Part shown: positions 37,125 through 47,700 of the stretch, one piece after another
Position numbering within the stretch: the stretch's first letter is position 1
Layout: every line of letters starts with the position of its first letter
Assembly (NCBI RefSeq): GCF_000426485.1
Contig: NZ_AUFL01000009.1
Location: 124,001-188,000, forward strand
Direction of reading: 5' to 3'
Length of the DNA stretch: 64,000 nucleotides
DNA from: Indolivaga capnocytophagoides DSM 22835
GTDB taxonomy: Bacteria; Bacteroidota; Bacteroidia; Bacteroidales; Dysgonomonadaceae
The notes under the pieces: model-generated
The model's database searches: none
What the model saw: the letters and a program-made list of their open reading frames with translations, nothing else
Told to the model about the DNA's origin: nothing
Translations under genes and position numbers: made by a program

Positions 37125-37883
37125 TTATTTTTTCAAAAACACCTGATACTCATCCCATAGGCTGTCAGTTGTCACCTGATCACCAAAAACATGCTTCATT
37201 GCTTTATCAAAACTCCACGGTATGACTTCCAATGTAGATTTATTGAATTTCCTCAAAAAGTCAGGATCCTTGCAAGTCAACCATTCAAGGAAGAATCCGG
37301 TTGTGCGGTAGCCATCCATCCAGTGTCCACCAGCTTTTCGGCTGCTAACAGGAAAAAAACCGTTATGATAACGTACTGCATCAGCCATACCTTCTATAAA
37401 AACCCAGAATTCCGTTCCCTGCTTATAAGTACCTGCCCCCTGAGGCTCAAGCTGAAAAGCATGAGAAAGTTCATGATACAAAACTCCACGAGTTTCGTAA
37501 AGTACTTTATCATCCCCTTCCGATGTTTCGGACTTCTCAACCCATCGGGAACTATAGAATATATTCACGACAGGAGGCTGACCTCCTTTAGCCGATATAC
37601 CATCTACATCTTCAAGTGTATATTCTATCTTTTCGACATTAGGTATAGAATCAGATGCTGACCAGTAAAGAGTTTGTGCAACCCATAGCGCATGCTGCTG
37701 TATAAACGTTTCGGGATCAGGAACTATACGCTTATAGATTTTCCAGCCTTCGGTATTTTCCGCTTTATTCTGGAAATTTATTTCGGGGTACTTAAAAGTT
37801 TCCCATTTCGGACTCTCCCATTTTTGGGCATATACTAAATGATAGAAATTCAATAAAAGAATTAATATACTGATGTTTTTCAT
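37125..37883 (-). CDS. Secreted basic-secretory-protein (BSP) family metallopeptidase candidate
   Basis: 252 residues with a signal peptide (ILILLLNFYHLVYAQ, cut near 20). The zinc motif HELSH (H137, H141) is followed by AFQLEPQGAG and, 20 residues on, EGMADAVRYHNG, which suit the third ligand and helix of the plant BSP/PF04450-like gluzincin-type fold. Its ATG overlaps the stop of the upstream GH92 by four bases (ATGA), so the two are translationally coupled. A peptidase linked to a mannosidase suggests attack on mannosylated glycoproteins. The family call is from motif and length; proteolytic activity is not proven. Confidence 0.75.
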   Translation of the reverse strand: MKNISILILLLNFYHLVYAQKWESPKWETFKYPEINFQNKAENTEGWKIYKRIVPDPETFIQQHALWVAQTLYWSASDSIPNVEKIEYTLEDVDGISAKGGQPPVVNIFYSSRWVEKSETSEGDDKVLYETRGVLYHELSHAFQLEPQGAGTYKQGTEFWVFIEGMADAVRYHNGFFPVSSRKAGGHWMDGYRTTGFFLEWLTCKDPDFLRKFNKSTLEVIPWSFDKAMKHVFGDQVTTDSLWDEYQVFLKK

Positions 37884-40228
37884 TGTAAGGTTTGGGTTAA
37901 TGAATATGGTTTCTCTGCAGCCGAGAATACTCTTTTTTTATTCGGCTTGGATGACATCTCGAAACGAAGTTCTCCACCCTTCATTATATCTGCATGTGTT
38001 ATGTAAGCCTTATTATAAGGTTTACCATCCAGCCAAACCGATTGTATATATACATTCTTATCGTCCATTTTAGGAGCTGATATTTTAAAGGTATTGCCAT
38101 TTTCAAGATTCAGGGTAATACTTTTCGCATTAGGAGATCCTAAGATATACTGATCAGACCCAGGGCATACGGGATAGAAGCCCATTGAGGAGAATACATA
38201 CCAAGCCGACATCTGTCCGCAGTCGTCATTTCCGCAAAGTCCGTCGACTTTGTTCCGATACATTTTATTCATAATTTCATGTAAACGGGATTGAGCTTTC
38301 CACGGCTGAGAAGTCCATGCATATAAATAAGCGACATGATGGCTCGGTTCATTTCCATGTACATAATTACCCATCAAACCCTCTTCGTTAATATCCTCAT
38401 TGTCCTTATAATATTTCTCGGGAAGATGCATTGTAAACAAAGAATCGAGCCGTTGAACAAAACGCTTGTCACCACCCATTTCGTTTATCAAACCATTTAC
38501 ATCATGCGGCACATAAAACGAATAATTCCACGAATTACCTTCTATAAAGCCCTGATTATGGGTATCCAACAAATCGAAAGGAGATTGAAACACTCCCTCT
38601 TTATCCTTTGGGCGGGCAAAACCTATAGACGGATCAAACACATTTCGGTAACTATGTGCCCGCTTTGTATATTGGTCAGTCACATCCTGTTTTCCGATAT
38701 GCTTTGCCAGCTCGGCAATAGTCCAGTCATCATAGGAATACTCCATAGTTACAGATGCCGATACACCACTAAAATCCGAAGGGACATACCCGTATTTCTT
38801 ATAAGCACCTATTCCATCATAATAATCTACATTGGAGCTGCTTATACAAGCTTTCAATGCCAGATCTTTGTCTATATCAATTCCTTTGGCAATAGCATCT
38901 GATACAACCGATACCGAATGATAACCAATCATACACCAATTTTCATTTCCCATCAGCGACCAAATAGGCAGTGCACCATGTACACTCTGCTTATAATGAT
39001 TGAGCATCGAATTGACAATCTGTTTACTGTAACTACGTTTAATCAGGTTCAATAAAGGATGTTCTGCCCGATAAGTATCCCACACCGAAAATACGGTATA
39101 GTTGGTAGCTCCGTCTTCCGATTGATGTATATTATGGTCAACTCCCCGATAACGTCCATCAACATCCTGATATACCGACGGATTTATCATTGTTCGGTAA
39201 AGAGCCGTGTAAAAAATCCTCTTACGGTTATCATCCGCATCGACTTTCAATCCCCCCAGTTCTTTTTCCCATTTACTCTGTACTCCAGCTTTAATCTCAT
39301 CAAAAGACCTGCCAGCAGTTTCTGTCTCCAGATTATTCAGAGCTCCTGAACAATCGACAGGAGAAAGAGCAACCTTTATCTCCAAAGGTTTGTTATCCGT
39401 AAAATCAAAATCAAAAAACGCAGTTAACTTTTGTCCGAACATTTCCGGAAAATTATCTTCCATCTTGAACTTACGCCACCAACCAACATACTTTGGCTTT
39501 TCGGCATTGCGGCATCCATAATTCTTTATGGGTTTAGAGAATTTCACTGCAAAATATGTATAGTTCATTCTCGACCATCCCCGTGTAATACGGTAGCCGG
39601 TTAGTGTATATTCATCCTCTACTCTCAAATTAGACATGAGTACCTTACCATCATAGTTATAAATACCATAAGTAAGGTCTAATATAATATGTCCCGTATC
39701 TGTTCCCTTAGGAAATGTATACCGATGAACTCCGGTACGTTCGGTCGCCGTTAATTCAGCATTGACCTGATAATCGTCCAACAATACTGAATAATAACCC
39801 GCTTCGGCATGTTCATTCTGATGACTATAGTGAGACCTGTATCCTTTCGAACTATCATCGGATGATCCCATATCGAGATTTACGTCTCCTGTAGTAGGCA
39901 TAATAAGTATATCTCCCAGATCGGAATGCCCTGTTCCATTCAGGTGAGTATGACTGAATCCGATAATAGTAGGATCGTCATACTGATATCCCGCACAATA
40001 TTTATAGGCATCGGGCTGATACTTGCCGTCTATATTGTGAGGGATCATTTCGGTATCAGGGCTCAGCTGCACCAATCCAAATGGAGAACATGCTCCGGGG
40101 AAAGTATGCCCCATGCTTTTCGTCCCAACCATCGGGTTTACATAGTCAATTAACCTCTGTTGAGCAGTTACCGTACAAACCGACAATATTATGGTATATA
40201 AAAACACTATTATCTTTTTCCTCATCAT
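37880..40228 (-). CDS. GH92 alpha-mannosidase, GNEP/GNDD type (PUL 3)
   Basis: 782 residues with a signal peptide ending CTVTAQ (22). N-terminal YVNPMVGTKSMGHTFPGACS and FGLVQLSPDTE; catalytic domain with EGNSWNYSF, HGNEPSHHV and GNDDCGQMSAWY, all standard GH92 elements. The retained glutamate in HGNEP and the GNDD form set it apart from the GNQP/GDED enzymes nearby, so a different linkage or an unphosphorylated substrate is likely. It precedes the BSP peptidase with a four-base overlap and has a long, structured upstream region (40229-40511). Confidence 0.93.
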   Translation of the reverse strand: MMRKKIIVFLYTIILSVCTVTAQQRLIDYVNPMVGTKSMGHTFPGACSPFGLVQLSPDTEMIPHNIDGKYQPDAYKYCAGYQYDDPTIIGFSHTHLNGTGHSDLGDILIMPTTGDVNLDMGSSDDSSKGYRSHYSHQNEHAEAGYYSVLLDDYQVNAELTATERTGVHRYTFPKGTDTGHIILDLTYGIYNYDGKVLMSNLRVEDEYTLTGYRITRGWSRMNYTYFAVKFSKPIKNYGCRNAEKPKYVGWWRKFKMEDNFPEMFGQKLTAFFDFDFTDNKPLEIKVALSPVDCSGALNNLETETAGRSFDEIKAGVQSKWEKELGGLKVDADDNRKRIFYTALYRTMINPSVYQDVDGRYRGVDHNIHQSEDGATNYTVFSVWDTYRAEHPLLNLIKRSYSKQIVNSMLNHYKQSVHGALPIWSLMGNENWCMIGYHSVSVVSDAIAKGIDIDKDLALKACISSSNVDYYDGIGAYKKYGYVPSDFSGVSASVTMEYSYDDWTIAELAKHIGKQDVTDQYTKRAHSYRNVFDPSIGFARPKDKEGVFQSPFDLLDTHNQGFIEGNSWNYSFYVPHDVNGLINEMGGDKRFVQRLDSLFTMHLPEKYYKDNEDINEEGLMGNYVHGNEPSHHVAYLYAWTSQPWKAQSRLHEIMNKMYRNKVDGLCGNDDCGQMSAWYVFSSMGFYPVCPGSDQYILGSPNAKSITLNLENGNTFKISAPKMDDKNVYIQSVWLDGKPYNKAYITHADIMKGGELRFEMSSKPNKKRVFSAAEKPYSLTQTLQ

Positions 40229-40511
40229 AAATTCTCACTATTTGACTTCAACATCTTTCAACTACTATTCAATACATTACATAAAAAAGGTTACAAAGGT
40301 TCCACGAAAAGGGTACACTTTATATTGTGACACTTTATCCCTGATGGGGCTTGGGGTTATTAAGTCAGTTAACACTGACCAATCTTCATTTCCCCAAAAG
40401 GTTACAAAAGTTACAACCTTCCTGTGTTTTTCCATAAGTTACCTTTTTCTGACTAACTGACTGGCTCATGACTTTCTATATAGATAAAAAAACAATCAGA
40501 GCTCATATAAC
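40229..40511. other. Structured 283-base region upstream of the PUL 3 GH92
   Basis: There is no gene here. It holds two AAAAGGTTACAAA motifs (40285-40299, 40396-40410), a TCAGT-TAAC-ACTGA palindrome (about 40364-40377) and a CTTGGGG/CCCCAA pairing (about 40350 with 40395). It could be an internal promoter with its own control or a structured leader. Confidence 0.5.
40285..40410 (+). repeat. Repeat B core motifs, two copies
   Basis: AAAAGGTTACAAAGG at 40285-40299 and AAAAGGTTACAAAAG at 40396-40410 match the core of repeat B at 12744-12758 (complement) and 17841-17855. All four read CTTTTGTAACCTTTT or CCTTTGTAACCTTTT in the direction of the gene downstream. Confidence 0.6.
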
Positions 40512-41441
40512 TTATTTCTTTTTCTTATCAAAAGTAAGCTCTACCCGAACCGGGAAATGATCAGATAACAAACGGACATCGTATTCTTTCAGAGATACTT
40601 CTTTCGGAAAATTTCCGGATTGAACTGTTTTTGAATCGACACGAGGTGAACGGTAAGTATCGGTCAATACCCCATATTTATTTACAACAAATGAATTTGT
40701 CACAAATACATGATCAATACGGCTATCCGTCTTCAGATCAGGATCCCATGCATTAAACGTACCATTGAGAGCATAGCGTATTTGAGCTTTCTCGAATGAA
40801 TCATTTAAAACTCCCGATTCATTCAAAAGTCTGTAACTCTCATGAGTCTGATCAACATTAAAATCACCTGTTAGTATAACAGGATCATTTCCGCACATTT
40901 CTTTTATTTTGGATAAAACTAATTTTGCACTTTCCTGACGAGCTATAACACCGACATGATCCATATGCAGATTAAAAAACCAAAAACGGAATTTTCCATC
41001 TTTATCCTTAAATTCTCCCCATGTACAAATACGGGGCAAAACGGCATCCCATCCCTTATTCGGAAATTCGGTTTGCTGCGATAACCAAAAGTTACCTGTT
41101 TTGATCAGCTCAACCTTCTCTTTTTTATAAAATATGGGAGCATACTCTCCGGCTGTTTTACCGTCATCACGCCCCACCCCGATATAATCATATCCGGGTA
41201 AACTGCCAAGCAGATCATTTAACTGATGATGCAAAACCTCCTGCGCTCCGAATACATCAAATCCATTAAAAAGGATCATTTGAGCGATGTACGGATAACG
41301 TTGCGACCAACCATTACCGTTCTTTGCATCTTCCGTATTGCTATCATTTCGAACATTAAACGTTGCAACAGTGAGATTCTGTGCATTCAAACAGAATACA
41401 CAGAAAACGACTGCTACAAATGAAAAAAAACTCTTCCTCAT
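40512..41441 (-). CDS. Endonuclease/exonuclease/phosphatase-family secreted protein, candidate glycan phosphatase
   Basis: 309 residues with a signal peptide ending CLNAQ (21). EEP-fold motifs in order: VATFNVRND (metal site), AQEV (metal glutamate), NLHMDH, LTGDFNVDQTH (catalytic Asp and Asn), DSRIDHVFV and LLSDHFPV (catalytic His). Secretion argues against DNA repair. A comparable gene is found in B. thetaiotaomicron yeast-mannan PULs beside GH125, GH76 and GH92 genes (BT3783 as I recall), so removal of phosphate from mannose or phosphomannan is the likely role. It is 19 bases downstream of the GH130 gene. Confidence 0.83.
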   Translation of the reverse strand: MRKSFFSFVAVVFCVFCLNAQNLTVATFNVRNDSNTEDAKNGNGWSQRYPYIAQMILFNGFDVFGAQEVLHHQLNDLLGSLPGYDYIGVGRDDGKTAGEYAPIFYKKEKVELIKTGNFWLSQQTEFPNKGWDAVLPRICTWGEFKDKDGKFRFWFFNLHMDHVGVIARQESAKLVLSKIKEMCGNDPVILTGDFNVDQTHESYRLLNESGVLNDSFEKAQIRYALNGTFNAWDPDLKTDSRIDHVFVTNSFVVNKYGVLTDTYRSPRVDSKTVQSGNFPKEVSLKEYDVRLLSDHFPVRVELTFDKKKK

Positions 41442-41460
41442 CGTATTTTATTTATAAAGA

Positions 41461-42636
41461 TTATTCTATCGGATCTCCTGCTGTTTTTTTTGCAGGATCA
41501 TATATTGCAACTCCGACCTTGGAGTCTGCACATCCATAGTATAAAAACCATTTATTATTCAAATAAGCCAAACCTTCGATAAACACTGTTCCATCAGCAT
41601 ACTGACCGCTCTTCTCGAAATCGGCTATAGGACGGAAAAAAGGCACATCCAGACGAGCAAGCACTTTATCCGGATTATTCAGATCAAAAAGAACCTGACC
41701 TGCACTATAAGTTCCGGCATTAAACCGATAGTCACGCCTGTCATCTATCCTGTTTTTACCATTATACAACAACAATATGCCATGATCGGTTATAATTGCC
41801 GGAGGGCCACATTCGGTAAGGTCACTGTCAAAATATTTATATCTGGGATAAATCAACCCTTTCAGTTCATTTTTTTCATTCAGTTGGGGAGTCCAGTTGA
41901 CCAGATCATCCGATGTAGCTAAATTAACCATTTTTTCGCCCCAATACATCATATATTTACCATTAATTTTGGCTACAATCTGTTTACCATCGACAATCTT
42001 CGTTACAATAGATGCCGACTTACTTTCAAGATCTTTAAACCTGCCTTCGTATGCCTGAGCAAAAACAGGTCCGTGTTTAGTCCACTCCAACAAATCTTTT
42101 GATGTTGCCACACACAATCTGGGAACCTGTCTGTTCCACGCAGTATACATCATCACATATGTACCGTCTTCGGTTACAACCACCCTGGGATCTTCACAAC
42201 CTCCTTCCCATTCAAACTCCTTGGCATTGTCTTCTGCAGGATATAATACGGGAGTTTTACCTCTCGTCATTTTCAGGCCATTGGTACTTTCAGCCAACCC
42301 TATACGGGAAGTCCTCTTACCTATACCTGTCGCCGAATTATCTTCGGCACGGTATAATACATATATTTTCCCGTCTTTGACTACTGCTGCAGGATTAAAT
42401 GTATCACTTTCCTCCCAGCCTACTGAATCTTTTCTCATTGGACAGAAGAACTTCACTGTAGAATCGGGTTCTATAATGGGATTCACCCCCTCGGGACGGA
42501 CAAAACCTCCGAAAGCCCATTCGGGCAACATATTATCTTTATTCGAGTCTGTTTCTTTCCCTGAAAGAGAAGAATTTACACACGACACTAGGGTCAATGA
42601 TATGAAAAATAATTTTATCAGATTCATCTTTCTCAT
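41461..42636 (-). CDS. GH130 beta-mannoside hydrolase or phosphorylase, lipoprotein
   Basis: 391 residues from the ATG at 42636 (MRKMNLIKLFFISLTLVSC, lipobox Cys19); the longer frame begins at a TTG and 42627 is also possible. Five-bladed propeller motifs of GH130: TFNPAAVVKDGKIYVLYRAE, GGCEDPRVV (catalytic-side Asp), MYWGEKMVNLATSDDL and ECGPPAIIT followed by GILLLYNG. Phosphorylases in this family normally show a histidine in a YHG turn near the last motif for phosphate; here it is YNG. Together with export as a lipoprotein, this favours hydrolysis, as in BT3780-type beta-1,2-mannosidases of mannan PULs. The linkage is inferred. Confidence 0.85.
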   Translation of the reverse strand: MRKMNLIKLFFISLTLVSCVNSSLSGKETDSNKDNMLPEWAFGGFVRPEGVNPIIEPDSTVKFFCPMRKDSVGWEESDTFNPAAVVKDGKIYVLYRAEDNSATGIGKRTSRIGLAESTNGLKMTRGKTPVLYPAEDNAKEFEWEGGCEDPRVVVTEDGTYVMMYTAWNRQVPRLCVATSKDLLEWTKHGPVFAQAYEGRFKDLESKSASIVTKIVDGKQIVAKINGKYMMYWGEKMVNLATSDDLVNWTPQLNEKNELKGLIYPRYKYFDSDLTECGPPAIITDHGILLLYNGKNRIDDRRDYRFNAGTYSAGQVLFDLNNPDKVLARLDVPFFRPIADFEKSGQYADGTVFIEGLAYLNNKWFLYYGCADSKVGVAIYDPAKKTAGDPIE

Positions 42637-42769
42637 AAACAACACTTTACTTTTATTATTATTCAAGAATAGAGATAAAGCAGGATAGAATAATAACCTC
42701 TACCCCGCTTCGTTTCAAATATTTAATAATACTCTAATTTAATCAATACCTGTGTTTGGATATACAGGG

Positions 42770-44710
42770 TTACCATCCTGGATTTTGTACTAATGTCGGA
42801 CACTTTTGTAATTCGGCCTGCATTATCGGGAACAAATAATGTTTGGGCGTTTCGAATACACGGGTTTCCTTACAGAAGCGTTCCATGCGATATTTAACAC
42901 CGTTAATCTCAATCTTTCCATTCGGATCCTCCACTGCTCTCATCCCATTTATCATATGCTGAGTTCTGGGATACGGTTTGTGATAAACAGCCCAATATTT
43001 CTGAGAACGAGTCGTATTATCCGTGCCTGAAGCCAACCATTCTTTCTCTCTTGTAACTTCGGTTTCATTATTCGGTTCAAGATATAAACGGGTTTCAAAC
43101 ATTCTCTTATTTTCATAGAAAAACTCAACTCGGCGTTCACGCTTGATATACTCTTTCATCAGTTCTTTATTTGTTTTACAGGCGGCAGGCATCGGAGCCA
43201 TAAAAGAACGTGCCCTCACTTTATTTACCAAATCGTAAATTTCCTGATTAGGTCCTGATATTTCATTTACCGCTTCGGCATACATATACATAAACTCGGG
43301 TAATCTCCATATTGCGCCCGTCAATTTATAACTACCCGAGAAGTTATATGATTCTATAAGCCATTTTCTTAAATAATAACCGGTAGTCGTAGCATTGGAT
43401 GCTCCTATACGATCCGAACCTGTAGAGGTATTAATAATCTCTTTGTTATTACTTCCATCTCTGAACGGAGCTCCATGAAATACAATATCCCGATAGAAAC
43501 GAGGGTCTCTTTTTACTGACATATAAGGATTTCCATCATCATAACCATCCTTTATTGCCTGATCAGAATAAATTGGATAACCATATCCATCAGGACTGAT
43601 ATACTCATATTCATCTACTTGCTCCTGTACAGGCTGCAGACGAGAGCTTCCTCTCTTACTTGGCGGAAATATATCTCCAAACCAGCCCTGATCTTTTTCA
43701 TTCGGTCTGAAAAAGACGTATTCATCAGCATAAGCTTCCGGATCGAAAAACATTTTCCACAAACGTGTATACACTGTAGAGTTGTTCATATCATTACCTG
43801 AATCATCTTTAAAATCCTGATTCGTATAACTTGTATAAAGTTTGTAACGAGGTTCTCCATTAAACTTAAAGTCCAGTAGAGCTTTTGCGGCATCGCGAAC
43901 AGCAACCCAACGATTTGCATCATATGTACTATACTCGCTTTCGAATATACGGGTCCCCTTATATCCATAAGATGCAGCTCCATTATATAAAGGAGTAGCT
44001 ACAATCCACCGAGCCGAAGCAATAAGCCCAAGGCAGGCACCCTGATCCACCCGTCCAAAATCAGCTGACGATTTATTCCATGATGCAGGAACTCTCTTAT
44101 AGGATTCCTGAGCATCAGTTATAATTTTCTCAACCATCTCATGTGCCGAGATTTGTTTAAAATCCATCGCCTGATTAGGGTCTACTACATAATCGATATA
44201 CGGAGCTTCTCCATACATACGAAGTAGCAAATAGTGAAAATAGGCACGAAGAAAATATGTTTCACCAATTCGTTTTTCCAGATCTCCTGCTCCTAGAGGA
44301 TTATCAGGTGTATTATATTTCGCTACACCTGATAATATCACATTTGTCTTTCTGATTCCCTCGTACAAATCCCACCAATACTGCCCGGCACTTCCCGGAA
44401 GATCTGTTATACTCCAGTCTCCGTTATTGAAACGGTTAGTAATATTTCCTTCCACAGTAGAGCCTTCGGCTTCGTCTGTAACAGCAGCCGATGAAAAGTG
44501 ATTGAAAAATGTCAGTATCCTGTTTGCTCCATTGGTTTTATCATAAGCATTCGCAACCAGCTCATTTACCGAGCTGTACTGACTAAACACCTCTTGCTCG
44601 GTTTTCTGGTCATCGGGCAGCATATCCAGATAATCACTGCATGAAGATAACAGCAGTGAACATGCCAGCAGAGAGCTTCTTAATATATATTTAATGTTTT
44701 TCATCTTCAT
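42770..44710 (-). CDS. SusD/RagB-like lipoprotein (PUL 3)
   Basis: 646 residues; lipobox LLSSC (Cys24) followed by SDYLDMLPDD. RagB/SusD features: EQEVFSQYSSVNELVANAYD near the N-terminus, GETYFLRAYFHYLLLRMYGE (about 148-167) in the TPR region, IWRLPEFMYMYAEAVNEI and the C-terminal IKRERRVEFFYENKRMFE. Its ATG is seven bases after the susC stop, so the pair is tightly coupled. A second in-frame ATG at 44704 is equally possible. The ligand is presumed to be mannan or phosphomannan oligosaccharide from context. Confidence 0.95.
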   Translation of the reverse strand: MKMKNIKYILRSSLLACSLLLSSCSDYLDMLPDDQKTEQEVFSQYSSVNELVANAYDKTNGANRILTFFNHFSSAAVTDEAEGSTVEGNITNRFNNGDWSITDLPGSAGQYWWDLYEGIRKTNVILSGVAKYNTPDNPLGAGDLEKRIGETYFLRAYFHYLLLRMYGEAPYIDYVVDPNQAMDFKQISAHEMVEKIITDAQESYKRVPASWNKSSADFGRVDQGACLGLIASARWIVATPLYNGAASYGYKGTRIFESEYSTYDANRWVAVRDAAKALLDFKFNGEPRYKLYTSYTNQDFKDDSGNDMNNSTVYTRLWKMFFDPEAYADEYVFFRPNEKDQGWFGDIFPPSKRGSSRLQPVQEQVDEYEYISPDGYGYPIYSDQAIKDGYDDGNPYMSVKRDPRFYRDIVFHGAPFRDGSNNKEIINTSTGSDRIGASNATTTGYYLRKWLIESYNFSGSYKLTGAIWRLPEFMYMYAEAVNEISGPNQEIYDLVNKVRARSFMAPMPAACKTNKELMKEYIKRERRVEFFYENKRMFETRLYLEPNNETEVTREKEWLASGTDNTTRSQKYWAVYHKPYPRTQHMINGMRAVEDPNGKIEINGVKYRMERFCKETRVFETPKHYLFPIMQAELQKCPTLVQNPGW

Positions 44711-44717
44711 TCAGTTG

Positions 44718-47700
44718 TTAAAATGTTACGTCAATTCCAAAATTAAACACCTTCAATACCGGATACCAATATCCACTGGTATTACCAACTTCGGGGTCGA
44801 GGTTCGAATCTCCTAATTTGTCAAAAGTCAATAAATTTTGTCCCTGAGCATATACCCTTACATTACTCAATCCGGCAAACTTTATTACACGACGCGGCAA
44901 AGTGTACCCAACTTCTATGTTTTTCAGTCTCAGATATTTACCATCATACAAGAATAAACTGCTGTTCGAATTCTTATTATTAGTATGAGTTCCTATATGA
45001 AGAGCCGGGTACTTAGCAGTTTCAGCAGTTTCGGGCGTCCATCTGTTCTTTAGGTGATAAGGAGTTACAGACCCTGTTTTATCCTGATCGAAATTAGGGA
45101 AATCCCAAATAGCTGCATCTTTCAGCATGATAGAAGAATTTAAAGCACCTTGAAATAACACACTAAAATCAAAATCTTTATATTGAAGAGTTATCGGCAA
45201 TCCGAATTGAATCTCGGGACTACGAGGATGCCCCATAGCTTTACGGTCTCCTATATCTGTTATTTTACCGTCTCCGTCCAGATCTTTGTAAACTGCATCT
45301 CCCGGAATTAGTTTGTTTGTAAACACACCTTGATATCCGGAAGCATTAAGAGCGTCGGCTTCCGCCTGATCTTTCACAAAATGGTCAAAATCATACACAT
45401 AATTCAAATATAAAGACTTGCCTGTTTCGCCTCTCCACGAATTAGGATATTGTATTTCGCCATTATAGATCAACTTGTTACGTGCAAAAGAAAAATTCGG
45501 CTTTATGAAATACCTGAAGTCTTTTCCAATCTTATCTGACCATGTAACTTCAAACTCTATACCATGATTCTTTACTTTGCCCACATTCAATGGAGGTGCA
45601 TCTTTGCCGACAATAGACGGAAATCCCATTTTATCATCATCCAGCGTTGTCAATATATCATACCGATCTTCATGGAAATAATCAAATGAAATTTTCAATC
45701 GCTGATCCAAAAACATGGCATCCAGCCCCAAGTTGAGTTTTTTCGCTTTTTCCCATGTCAAAGCAGTGTTTGCCAGTGTTCCTTCATTTAAACCATTCAC
45801 ACCCGATCCAAAGCTTGGATATCCGAAATTTGTTCCGCTAGAGCCCCCGTAAAATTGGAGATATCCAAAACGATTGTCTCCCGGTAATTTATCACTTCCA
45901 ACCAAACCATAAGAACCTCTCAGTTTAAACTGATCGAGCCATCCTCTGGTTCCTTCCATAAATTTTTCATTGGATATCATCCATCCGATAGAACCGGCAG
46001 GAAAGAATCCATAGCGTTTTTCTTTCGCGAAATTTTCGGAACCATTATATCCGAAATTAAATTCTGTAAAATAGCGATCTTCGAAATTATAAGTGAACTG
46101 CCCGGTCAATCCCTGATAGCGACGGTTTGGTTTTGCATTTCTCGATCCTTCACTTCCGCTGTACACATTTTCATTCGATCGGTTGAGTAAGAGCAAGCCC
46201 GCGACCGAATGCTTATCCGCAAATTTATTATTATAGGTCAAGCGCAATTGATAGTAAGTTCGATGAGCCGGATTTTTGATATCCACACCATTACCTATAG
46301 TCTGATCTATTTCATATTTATTTCCGGTTTTATAAGCTCCTGCATAATTTCCCGGAGTCATATACACATCTCTGCCACCTTCACTGTCAACAGGCATAAA
46401 TGTGGCATATTTAGGGTATTTACGATATCCATCGTCATAAGTTCCCAGATTACGGTTGATCCACTCGTCATTCTTATCATCATACGAAAAAGTTCCGGCG
46501 ACCTTCAATCCTTTTGTTATAAAGTCCAGATCGTATCCCATAGAAAAGCTGCTTTCTATCTGGGTTACTTTTTGTTGGGTATATCCTGTACGGGTAAGCT
46601 CTCCATTGATATTATACCGATAAATCTGATCACCATAAAGCATACCTTTAGGGTTATTTACATAATATTTGCTGTTAGATTCATTATCATTCTGCTCTAC
46701 AAATATCGGAAGATAGGGAGGCTGGGTCATGGCAATGGTTACCAAACGTTCGGCTGATGTACCGGGCGAACCTCTGTCTGTCATACGAGCCCCCAGATCT
46801 AATTTAATCCAAAATTTGTCTGTTATATTAATATCAATATTAGATCTGAAATTGTATTTTTTAAAAGATGCAGAAGCATCAAAAGCTGATAAATCGACAT
46901 GCTTTAAATTGGTTCCCTGATCTGTATACCCTGCCATTACATAATAACGTGCAACTTTCGACCCTCCTCTTACCGACAGGTTATATTCTTGCTGAATACC
47001 TGTTTTAAAAAGGTAATCAAAATAATCATTATTATATCCCAACCCATTTCTGAAATCAGCAATAGCCTGATCAGTAAACAAATTGGTAGGCGTACCTCCT
47101 TCCATCAAAGCATCATTGCGTTTTGCCTCATTATACAACATGGCATAGTCTGCAGAGCCCAACAACTCGGGGAGCTTGGTCGGTCTGTTAAAACCTAACG
47201 ACGCCTTAAAATTAACAGTAGCCTTTTCGGTAGCTTCACCACGCTTGGTTGTAATAACGATAACTCCGTTAGCTCCACGAATACCGTATGGTGCTGTCGA
47301 TGCAGCATCTTTAAGTATAGTAAAACTTTCTATCTCGTTTGCCGATAAATACGACATATCCCGTTCTATACCGTCCACGATAACGATGGGAGACTGATCT
47401 CCATAAGTAGATTTACCCCGAATAAATAATTCCGACTTATCCACTCCTGGTTCACCTCCACTAAACTGATTGACAATCATACCGGGTAAACGCCCAGCCA
47501 ATGCATTGTTTATATTAGCGGTCGGGCTTTGAACCAAATCTTTTGTAGTAATAGTAGATACCGCTCCAGTAATATTCTCTCTCTTTTGAGTGGTATATCC
47601 TACAACTACAACCTCATCCAAGGCTCTGGAATCTTCCGTAAGTTCAACATCTATTTGCCTGCGTCCATTTAATTGAACTTCGGTCGGACGATATCCAAGG

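Noticed and set aside
38336-38902. A 188-codon plus-strand frame within the GH92 at 37880-40228.
   Set aside because: It is antisense to conserved GH92 catalytic sequence, with no independent support.
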